Part shown: one piece after another, positions 23,684-29,235 of the stretch
Numbering within the stretch: the stretch's first letter is position 1
Layout of the letters: the number at the start of each line of letters is the position of its first letter
Origin: JAHFJU01 sp964354865
Lineage (GTDB): Bacteria; Patescibacteriota; Gracilibacteria; UBA1369; UM-FILTER-53-11
Length of the DNA: 29,235 bases
Assembly (NCBI GenBank): GCA_964354865.1
Contig: CAYHBN010000009.1
Coordinates: 1 to 29,235, forward strand
Reading direction: 5' to 3'
Made by a program: the position numbers and the translations under genes
Notes under the pieces: generated by a model
Told to the model about the DNA's origin: nothing
What the model saw: only the letters and a program-made list of their open reading frames with translations
Databases searched by the model: none

Positions 23684-24928
23684 TTAATCATTCTGCGCAA
23701 AAATCTTGTTTGTAGCAAACCATTTTTTTATCGCGTACCACCACGGCAAAATACTCATTGCATACGATAGGTCGATTAAGCGTCGCAAATACCAAATTGA
23801 ACGCCCCGAAACTATCGTCCCGTTGTGCTCAAGGATAGCAAAGGTGCCCCCAAGTGGAATTACGACACCTTTCACTACTGGCACGTATTTTTTCATCGGT
23901 TTTGATTCAATCGATTGTATAATGTTATGTGCGACAAGCGCTCCTTGCGCAATCGCAGTCTGTGCGAGCCAGGGCACGGGGTTGTGTGTATGCGGGTCGA
24001 GTATTTCTGCGTTATCTCCACAGGCAAAAATGTGACTCTTTTCTTCTGTCTGCAGAAACTCATTTACCATGATTCCGCCTCGTTTGCTGATTTTTTCAAA
24101 TGAAGTTGATACAAGTGGATGAGGCTTTACGCCTCCGCTCCAAATGAAGAGAGAGTGTGGCAAATTTTTTTCTTTTTTATCACACAAGATTGTTACGTTA
24201 GTTTCACTCACTGTTGAAACTCGCGCTTCACACTCAACGGTTATACCGTGTTCTAAGAGTTTTTTTATAACGAGGGTTGTCCCTTTTTCGCTTAATCCTG
24301 CCAATTTCGTGCCTCCCTCAATTATTTTTATACTAACTTTGTTTCGTGGAAACTGATATTTGCTGCATAGTTTTTTTACATACCCATTGAGTGCGGCGGC
24401 AAATTCAACTCCGGTTGCACCCCCGCCGCCGATAATGAAAGATATCGTGTCAGTATTATTTTGAGCCCATCTTTCGTGAAAAAGCATATCGATTTTGCAG
24501 CTGAGCTCCATGGCATCGGTGACCGTTTTGAGCGTAGATGCATGCGTTTTTAATCCTTCAATACCAAAATCATTTACAGCGCTGCCGAGTGCGACTACGA
24601 GGTAGTCGAATTTTTGTGTAGAGTCGTCGTCGAGATGTATTAATTTATTTTCTGCGTCAATTCTCATTACGCGTTTTAAAATTATTTTCACTTTCTTATT
24701 TGCAAATATTTTATTGAGAGGAATAGCTACTGTCTCGGACAATTGAGTCATGCATGTCTCTGTAATTTGAGGATGAAACGCTGTGGCAACCTCGTACAGA
24801 TCTGGTCTAAACACATGCGCAGGCCGTTTGTTAATAATACTAATTTCGTAGTTCGGAAGTTTTTTTTCTAAATCAAGTGCACAACGAATTCCCGCAAAGC
24901 CAGCTCCAAGAATTACAATTTTTTTCAT
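23684..24928 (-). CDS. ndh: Type II NADH dehydrogenase (NDH-2-like FAD/NAD oxidoreductase)
   Basis: Single-subunit flavoprotein that passes electrons from NADH to quinone without pumping protons. 414 aa. FAD-binding GAGFAG (8-13), a VALGSAVNDFGIEG segment, NADH-binding GGGGATGVEFAAAL near 165, and the FAD loop IFACGDNAE near 307. The C-terminal ~40 residues (SIWYLRRLIDLSYAMSILPWWYAIKKWF) form an aromatic amphipathic segment fitting the NDH-2 membrane anchor. The start is leaderless-like: TATAGT ends 7 nt before the ATG. Alternatives are a sulfide:quinone-type or other disulfide reductase relative; no SQR-type Cys pair was evident. No other respiratory gene is in the window. Confidence 0.88.
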   Translation of the reverse strand: MKKIVILGAGFAGIRCALDLEKKLPNYEISIINKRPAHVFRPDLYEVATAFHPQITETCMTQLSETVAIPLNKIFANKKVKIILKRVMRIDAENKLIHLDDDSTQKFDYLVVALGSAVNDFGIEGLKTHASTLKTVTDAMELSCKIDMLFHERWAQNNTDTISFIIGGGGATGVEFAAALNGYVKKLCSKYQFPRNKVSIKIIEGGTKLAGLSEKGTTLVIKKLLEHGITVECEARVSTVSETNVTILCDKKEKNLPHSLFIWSGGVKPHPLVSTSFEKISKRGGIMVNEFLQTEEKSHIFACGDNAEILDPHTHNPVPWLAQTAIAQGALVAHNIIQSIESKPMKKYVPVVKGVVIPLGGTFAILEHNGTIVSGRSIWYLRRLIDLSYAMSILPWWYAIKKWFATNKIFAQND

Positions 24929-24935
24929 CGCTCTG

Positions 24936-24964
24936 ACTATACTGTTTTCGCCTTACTTTGTACA
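24936..24964 (-). promoter_or_regulatory. Promoter of ndh-nfo
   Basis: Minus strand: TGTACA (24964-24959), 17-bp spacer, TATAGT (24941-24936), then 7 nt to the ATG. Leaderless type. Confidence 0.55.
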
Positions 24965-24970
24965 AAATTA

Positions 24971-24979
24971 TGTTATACT
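24971..24979 (+). promoter_or_regulatory. Extended -10 promoter of the HAD-phosphoketolase genes
   Basis: TGTTATACT, that is TGn followed by TATACT (24974-24979), an extended -10. It lies 18 nt before ATG 24998, so the leader would be about 11 nt. It is divergent from the ndh promoter, 32 bp away. Confidence 0.5.
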
Positions 24980-24997
24980 TTTAACGTAAACAAAATT

Positions 24998-25660
24998 ATG
25001 AAAAAAGCTGTACTCTTCGACATGGATGGCACCATCACGCTCACTGAGCAATTTCACATTCGTGCGTTTACCGAATTATTTGCGAAAGAGGGAATTGCGT
25101 ACGACCCAGTAGCCCATATGAAAGTATATGCAGGTTCTGGTTCTAAGCTTATTTTAAAGGATTTTTTTGGCAAACACGGCAGAGACCTTTCTTCTGAAGA
25201 AATAGCTCATTTTGTTGAAGTTAAACGTAGCTTGTATACAAAATTAGTTCAAGAAAACGATATTCCATTTGTAAAAGGAGTTCATGAATTTGTAAATCAT
25301 ATTGAATCGCTCGGACTTAAAAAAATTATTGCCACTGGCAATGGAGACCTTGGTGCAGTTCGATATATTTTGAAAAAAATTAACTTAGACCAACACTTCC
25401 CCGATATTATTTCTATCTCTGAAGTTGCACATGGCAAACCGTTTCCCGATGTGTTTCTCGCAGCTGCAGAAAGACTTGGTGTTACTCCTGAAGAGTGCAT
25501 CGTTCTCGAAGATAGTGCCAATGGCGTCGCAGCCGCAAAAGCAGCCAACATTATGAGTATTGCCTTTGAAACCACAACCGCGAAAGCCGAATTACTTGCC
25601 GCAGGTGCTGCATTGGTGCTCCCCGATTACACACACATAACCGATGCCATGTTGGCATAA
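24998..25660 (+). CDS. HAD-superfamily hydrolase, beta-phosphoglucomutase-like
   Basis: 220 aa. HAD motif I FDMDGT (nucleophile D8, acid D10), motif II IIATGNGD, motif III Lys in HGKPFPDVF, and motif IV VLEDSANGVAAAKAA. The cap is the helical type between motifs I and II, as in beta-PGM/phosphatase-like subfamily I members. It would move or remove phosphate on a small sugar phosphate. Its end carries a terminator hairpin inside the last codons and phosphoketolase starts 21 bp later, so a link to sugar-phosphate metabolism is reasonable. Beta-PGM proper has a D-x-D-G-V/T motif and an Arg/Lys in the cap not checked here, so a phosphatase is equally possible. Confidence 0.88.
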   Translation: MKKAVLFDMDGTITLTEQFHIRAFTELFAKEGIAYDPVAHMKVYAGSGSKLILKDFFGKHGRDLSSEEIAHFVEVKRSLYTKLVQENDIPFVKGVHEFVNHIESLGLKKIIATGNGDLGAVRYILKKINLDQHFPDIISISEVAHGKPFPDVFLAAAERLGVTPEECIVLEDSANGVAAAKAANIMSIAFETTTAKAELLAAGAALVLPDYTHITDAMLA

Positions 25661-25670
25661 TATTTTTTTT
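25644..25670 (+). terminator. Rho-independent terminator or attenuator at the end of the HAD gene
   Basis: ATGCCA-TGT-TGGCAT (25644-25658) is a perfect 6-bp stem followed by four bases and a run of eight T (25663-25670). The hairpin lies within the last codons and stop of the HAD gene. It would limit read-through into phosphoketolase 12 nt later. Confidence 0.6.
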
Positions 25671-25681
25671 CATAAATAAAT

Positions 25682-28033
25682 ATGAAATCGTTATTCCCAA
25701 ATAGAAAAGCGCTCAAATGGTTTGATAGCTACCTTCGCTACTGTGACTACCTTGCAGCAGCCCAACTTTATTTGAAAGATAACGTTTTTTTGAAAAAAAA
25801 ATTACAGCAGTCTGACATTAAAGAACGCGTACTTGGTCACTGGGGCACGGTTCCTGGACTCTCATTTATCTATGCGCATGCGAACTATTTACTCAGCCAG
25901 CACAAAGAAGCAAACATGATTTTTATTGCTGGTCCAGGCCATGGTGCTCCCGCAATTCAAGCGACCTTATTTGCTGAAAATTCAATCTCAGAGGTTTATC
26001 CTGAATATCCTCGAAATGCGCAAGGCACACACGATTTTGCAAAAGGATTTAGCTGGCCAGGAAGATTCCCGAGTCATTTAACGCCAATGAGTCCCGGCAG
26101 TATTCTAGAAGGTGGCGAACTTGGATATTCGCTTTCTACGGCCTATGGCGCGGTTCTCGATAACCCTGATTTGATTGCATGTTGTGTCGTTGGTGACGGA
26201 GAAGCAGAGACGGGTCCATTAGCTGCTGCATGGCATTCAAATAAGTTTTTGAATCCAGCTGAGTCTGGTGCGGTGTTACCGATTTTGCATGACAATGGGT
26301 ACAAAATTTCCGGTCCGTGCTATCACAGCGCAATGAGCAACAAGCAGCTGACTAAAATGTTCGAAGGTATGGGTTATATTGTGAGGATTGTAGAGCAGGG
26401 GAACATGCACGAAAAAATGATGGATGCCATGGAGTGGGCATACGGAAAAATTAGAGCGATTCAAATGAAGGCGAGAGGATATAAGGGCAAAAAAGGCGTG
26501 ACCTTTATGCCAGAATGGCCAATGATTATTTTACGAAGCCCTAAGGGCTGGCATGGAGTGAAAGAATTGAATGGTAAAAAAGTTGAGGGGAATTTTCGTT
26601 CGCATGGAATCCCACTTGGAGATGTTCTGACTAATAAAGATTCATTCCAACTTTTGAAAAACTGGCTTGAATCCTATAGAATTAATGAACTCATCGATTC
26701 GAAAGGTGCACCGAGCAAAGAAGTTTTAGAGTTTGTGCCAACTGGTAAACGTCGTATGGGCAGAACGCCGTATGCATACGGTGGTGATACCCGAAAAGCG
26801 CTCAAAATGCCTAAGACAAGCGCCTATGAAGTTAAGATTAAGAAGCCGGGCGATGCGATTGATCGTAATACCGAAGTAGGTGCAAAGTTTATGCGCGATA
26901 TTCTGACGCTCAACAAAAAACAGGCGAACTTTAGATTTTTCTGTCCCGATGAAACCGATTCAAATAAAATGTCTCCGCTCTTCGAGGTAACGGGAAGGCC
27001 TTTTATGTTACCGCTTCATTCATATGACGAGCGCATGGATCCCAAGGGCCGCGTGATGGAAATACTCAGTGAACACACCCTTCAAGGTTGGATGCAAGGA
27101 TTTGTATTAACGGGCCGCCATGGCGTATTTGCTACCTATGAGGCCTTTGCGCCAATTATTTCGAGCATGGTCGATCAGCACGCAAAATTTATAAAACAGT
27201 CACTCAAGTTGTCTTGGAGAAAGCCGGTTTCATCGCTCAACTACATTTTGACGAGTGTGGGCTGGAGGCAAGAGCACAACGGTTATTCTCACCAAAATCC
27301 TGGTTTTATTTCGAGCATTTTAGAGAAACATGGTTCCATGAGCTCTGTATATTTTCCTGCTGATGCAAACTCTACACTTGTTGTTTTAGAAGATTGTTTG
27401 AATCGCACAAACGGTATCAACGTGATTGTGGTTGATAAGCAAGAAATGCCGCAGTGGCTTACGCTCAAACAGGCTTATGAACAGCAAAAAACAGGTATTG
27501 GCATTTGGAAGTTTGTTCACGATGGCTGGGAGACTCCCGATGTTGTGCTTGTTTCAATTGGCGATCACATGACTATTGAAGCGGTTGCAGCAAGCAAGCT
27601 GATCGAAAAACTCGCACCCGAGGTAAAGATTCGTTTTGTAAATATTTCTGAACTTACCGCGCTTGGTGTTGGCGATGAAAAAGTTGCCTCGAAGATCAAC
27701 ATTAACGATTACTTTACCGAAACAGCGCCAGTGGTCGTGAACTTTCACGGTTACGTCGGCGATATTTATAAATCGTTGTGGGGCAAGGTTGATAATGGCC
27801 GAGTGTCGGTGCATGGCTATAGCGAAGAGGGAACAACCACAACTCCATTCGATATGCATGTCCGTAATCAAACAAGTCGCTACCACATTGCAATGGACGC
27901 TGCGTCGCGCGCGGCAAAGATGAACAATAATTTAGTTCAAGCTGCTGAGAAAATCGAAAAATTTTGTACGCAAAAACTGAATGCTCATCAGAAATTTATT
28001 GCAGAATTTGGCAAAGACATGCCGCTCGAATAA
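25682..28033 (+). CDS. xfp: Phosphoketolase (xylulose-5-phosphate/fructose-6-phosphate)
   Basis: TPP-dependent enzyme splitting xylulose-5-P (and often fructose-6-P) with phosphate into acetyl-phosphate plus glyceraldehyde-3-P or erythrose-4-P. 783 aa, full length. Motifs: GHWGTVPGLSFIYAH (H53), GPGHGAPA (84-91), SPGSILEGGELGYSLS, the TPP-binding GDGEAETGPLAAAWHSNKFLNP from 171, CPDETDSNKMSP with the catalytic Glu, and GWRQEHNGYSHQNPGF. All are intact, so the enzyme is probably active. Gives an acetyl-phosphate/ATP route independent of lower glycolysis. ATG 25682 has no Shine-Dalgarno; CATAAT (25656-25661) lies 20 nt upstream across the HAD stop. Could be transcribed with the HAD gene by read-through or on its own. 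Confidence 0.97.
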   Translation: MKSLFPNRKALKWFDSYLRYCDYLAAAQLYLKDNVFLKKKLQQSDIKERVLGHWGTVPGLSFIYAHANYLLSQHKEANMIFIAGPGHGAPAIQATLFAENSISEVYPEYPRNAQGTHDFAKGFSWPGRFPSHLTPMSPGSILEGGELGYSLSTAYGAVLDNPDLIACCVVGDGEAETGPLAAAWHSNKFLNPAESGAVLPILHDNGYKISGPCYHSAMSNKQLTKMFEGMGYIVRIVEQGNMHEKMMDAMEWAYGKIRAIQMKARGYKGKKGVTFMPEWPMIILRSPKGWHGVKELNGKKVEGNFRSHGIPLGDVLTNKDSFQLLKNWLESYRINELIDSKGAPSKEVLEFVPTGKRRMGRTPYAYGGDTRKALKMPKTSAYEVKIKKPGDAIDRNTEVGAKFMRDILTLNKKQANFRFFCPDETDSNKMSPLFEVTGRPFMLPLHSYDERMDPKGRVMEILSEHTLQGWMQGFVLTGRHGVFATYEAFAPIISSMVDQHAKFIKQSLKLSWRKPVSSLNYILTSVGWRQEHNGYSHQNPGFISSILEKHGSMSSVYFPADANSTLVVLEDCLNRTNGINVIVVDKQEMPQWLTLKQAYEQQKTGIGIWKFVHDGWETPDVVLVSIGDHMTIEAVAASKLIEKLAPEVKIRFVNISELTALGVGDEKVASKININDYFTETAPVVVNFHGYVGDIYKSLWGKVDNGRVSVHGYSEEGTTTTPFDMHVRNQTSRYHIAMDAASRAAKMNNNLVQAAEKIEKFCTQKLNAHQKFIAEFGKDMPLE

Positions 28034-28041
28034 CTTTGTGA

Positions 28042-28677
28042 TTACGCGAGTTTTTGTATCGCAGAAAGTAATTCTTTTGGTGTCTGAATAAGTGCATCTG
28101 GTTTTAAAGTTTCCAACACTGTCTTTGTATTAAATCCCCACGAAACCGAGATTATTTTTATACCTGCTTTGCGCGCTGCTTCAATATCGCGTGTTTCGTC
28201 TGCCACATACAGTACGTCATTTTGTTCGAGCGAGTTTTTTTTCAACAATCTTTTAATTGCTTTGTGTTTGCCGAATACATGTTTATCACTAAATATAAAA
28301 TCGAAGATACTCGCTATAAAATATCTTTCAAGAAACGATCTCGCATTGTCTTGTGAGTTCGATGTGAGAATGCCCAACGAGTATCCCTCGGTTTTAATTT
28401 TCATGAGTTCGGTAATAATTCCCGGTATGGCTTCGATCGAATCCATGCGTGCTATCAGTTCACTGCGCATACGCAAAAGGATTCGTGGCAATTTTAGGAA
28501 TGTGACCCCATAGTCCCTCAGAAATTCTTGAGGTCGTCGCGCACGTAGTTCATCGACTTTTTCGAGTGGCACTTCTGTGCATCCATATTGATGAGCAATT
28601 TTATTGTAGATAGAAACTCCAACACTGAGTGTGTCTGCAAGTGTCCCGTCGAAGTCGAAGATGATCGTTTTAGCCAT
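28042..28677 (-). CDS. HAD-superfamily phosphatase (phosphoglycolate phosphatase-like)
   Basis: 211 aa from ATG 28677. Motif I IIFDFDGTLADT (nucleophile and acid Asp), motif II LGILTSNSQ, Lys in HKAIKRLL, motif IV VADETRDIEAARKAG, and a helical cap between I and II. It resembles Gph-type phosphatases that act on phosphoglycolate, pyrophosphate or small sugar phosphates. The preferred start gives MAKTIIFDFDGT; an earlier ATG at 28701 falls inside the promoter -10 box and would add nine unlike residues. Convergent with phosphoketolase across 8 bp. Substrate not predictable. Confidence 0.88.
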   Translation of the reverse strand: MAKTIIFDFDGTLADTLSVGVSIYNKIAHQYGCTEVPLEKVDELRARRPQEFLRDYGVTFLKLPRILLRMRSELIARMDSIEAIPGIITELMKIKTEGYSLGILTSNSQDNARSFLERYFIASIFDFIFSDKHVFGKHKAIKRLLKKNSLEQNDVLYVADETRDIEAARKAGIKIISVSWGFNTKTVLETLKPDALIQTPKELLSAIQKLA

Positions 28678-28699
28678 AGGGTATGTCAGTAGCCACGGC

Positions 28700-28728
28700 A
28701 TTGTACTCGCTACAAGGCTCTCAGCCAA
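28700..28728 (-). promoter_or_regulatory. Promoter of the Gph-like gene
   Basis: Minus strand: TTGGCT (28728-28723), 17-bp spacer, TACAAT (28705-28700), then 22 nt to ATG 28677. Confidence 0.55.
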
Positions 28729-28737
28729 GCTACGCCA

Positions 28738-28766
28738 TTGAAAAAGTCACGAAAATCAGATTAAAT
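28738..28766 (+). promoter_or_regulatory. Candidate promoter of tRNA-Leu(CAG)
   Basis: TTGAAA (28738-28743), 17-bp spacer, TTAAAT (28761-28766), 22 nt before the tRNA. An alternative -10, TATTAA (28772-28777), has no matching -35. It is back to back with the promoter of the Gph-like gene. Confidence 0.4.
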
Positions 28767-28788
28767 GCACGTATTAATTGAGTTCCGT

Positions 28789-28874
28789 GCCCAGGTGGCG
28801 AAATGGCAGACGCGCTACGTTCAGGTCGTAGTGAGATCAATCTCGTAAGGGTTCAAGTCCCTTCTTGGGCACCA
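28789..28874 (+). tRNA. tRNA-Leu(CAG)
   Basis: Acceptor GCCCAGG/CTTGGGC (one G-U pair) with discriminator A and encoded CCA. Leu-type TGGCG D arm. Anticodon stem CTACG/CGTAG with loop TTCAGGT, anticodon CAG (reads CUG). Long variable arm and T loop TTCAAGT. Confidence 0.95.
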
Positions 28875-28877
28875 GAT

Positions 28878-28905
28878 TTGACCGTATTGGCCAGTATTGT
28901 ATAAT
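28878..28905 (+). promoter_or_regulatory. Promoter of the 69-aa gene (leaderless type)
   Basis: TTGACC (28878-28883), 16-bp spacer, perfect TATAAT (28900-28905), then 6 nt to ATG 28912. The best consensus promoter in the window, starting only 3 nt after the tRNA. Confidence 0.75.
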
Positions 28906-28911
28906 TCCCTC

Positions 28912-29121
28912 ATGGATACTCTAAAACGCTTCGAAAGTTTACATCCTGCTAGTCCTGATTTTGCAGAGACTGCAAAAATATTGCGCGCTTCATTGGGAAT
29001 TATTCAAGGAACAACAATGAAAGCAATTCACTTAACACTATCTCGTGCGTGTGACTCAGCATCAGTTGAAATCCCGAATAAAACTTTTCATGCTTTGGTA
29101 AAAGCCGTACACGCTGCATAG
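28912..29121 (+). CDS. Small protein of unknown function (69 aa)
   Basis: Not recognised. MDTLKRFESLHPASPDFAET is followed by a likely helical body (AKILRASLGIIQG, AIHLTLSRACD, FHALVKAVHAA). No signal peptide, membrane segment or metal-binding cluster; one Cys. The evidence that it is real is the strong promoter placed exactly 6 nt before its ATG, the same geometry as other genes here. An ATG-like extension to 28897 would overlap the -10 and is rejected. It lies between tRNA-Leu and tRNA-Val. Confidence 0.6.
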   Translation: MDTLKRFESLHPASPDFAETAKILRASLGIIQGTTMKAIHLTLSRACDSASVEIPNKTFHALVKAVHAA

Positions 29122-29148
29122 CAGAATGAGTTGTTATTTTACCTACGG

Positions 29149-29154
29149 TATGAT
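29149..29154 (+). promoter_or_regulatory. Candidate -10 of tRNA-Val
   Basis: TATGAT, 26 nt before the tRNA. TTGTTA (29131-29136) is only 12 bp upstream, too short for a standard spacer, so the assignment is weak. Confidence 0.3.
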
Positions 29155-29180
29155 AAAAAGGAGCGGCAGTTTACAGGTCA

Positions 29181-29235
29181 GGGCGCTTAGCTCAGCTGGT
29201 TAGAGCATCTCGTTTACACCGAGAGGGTCGAGGGT
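29181..29235 (+). tRNA. tRNA-Val(TAC), 3' end cut by window
   Basis: GGGCGCT acceptor 5' strand, TAGCTCAGCTGGTTAGAGC D arm, anticodon stem TCTCG/CGAGA with loop TTTACAC, anticodon TAC, short variable region GGGTC. The T loop and 3' acceptor lie beyond the window. Confidence 0.9.

Noticed and set aside
28678..28728. Longer N-terminus of the Gph-like phosphatase
   Set aside because: The region contains the promoter, and MAKTIIFDFDGT is the natural HAD start.
1..29235. CRISPR array, insertion sequence, prophage or replication origin
   Set aside because: No spaced direct-repeat array, transposase, integrase, phage structural gene or DnaA-box cluster was seen.

Overview
The window looks like part of a small bacterial genome of the Patescibacteria/CPR type. 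This is inference from gene content and style; there is no rRNA or marker phylogeny here. Grounds are: compact packing with no gap above 300 bases; a zinc-ribbon protein, a divergent dTMP-kinase-like protein and several large unrecognised proteins of kinds I associate with that radiation; and encoded CCA on both complete tRNAs. TAA, TAG and TGA all act as stops and no real gene is broken by TGA, so the code is standard bacterial rather than the UGA=Gly code of Gracilibacteria/Absconditabacteria.

Layout. 1-3392: 3' part of a zinc-ribbon protein, dUTPase (dut), an HNH protein on the minus strand and a dTMP-kinase-like P-loop kinase. 3449-7327: folD, purF and purD, one-carbon metabolism plus the first two purine steps. 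7339-16240: an accessory-looking block with a 1319-aa unknown protein (minus), an anchored family 5 substrate-binding protein followed 7 bp later by a HAMP/SpoIIE (RsbU-type) phosphatase (plus), and a 571-aa exported unknown (minus). 16314-20645: htrA (minus), divergent from fthC-glyA, then a protein with a zinc-metallopeptidase HExxH motif. 20724-22830: tRNA-Leu(GAG), a 577-aa unknown (minus) and a small lipoprotein. 22807-28677: endonuclease IV and NDH-2 (minus), a beta-phosphoglucomutase-like HAD protein with phosphoketolase (plus), and a second HAD phosphatase (minus). 28789-29235: tRNA-Leu(CAG), a 69-aa unknown ORF and the 5' part of tRNA-Val(TAC).

Metabolic logic. GlyA makes glycine and methylene-THF, FolD converts methylene-THF to formyl-THF, and FthC rescues 5-formyl-THF. 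PurF and PurD use PRPP, glutamine and glycine to make GAR. Phosphoketolase gives acetyl-phosphate from pentose phosphates, and NDH-2 oxidises NADH. The dUTPase and the kinase-like protein belong to nucleotide metabolism.

Two observations stand out. First, a 65-bp coding segment (59/65 identical) is present both in the phosphatase gene (12975-13039, plus) and, inverted, in the neighbouring 1319-aa gene (8010-8074, minus), read in the same frame. Second, many genes have a TATAAT-like box 5-7 nt before the start codon and no Shine-Dalgarno sequence, which points to leaderless mRNAs. The one clear AGGAGGT precedes a possible 20-codon leader ORF between htrA and the 571-aa gene.
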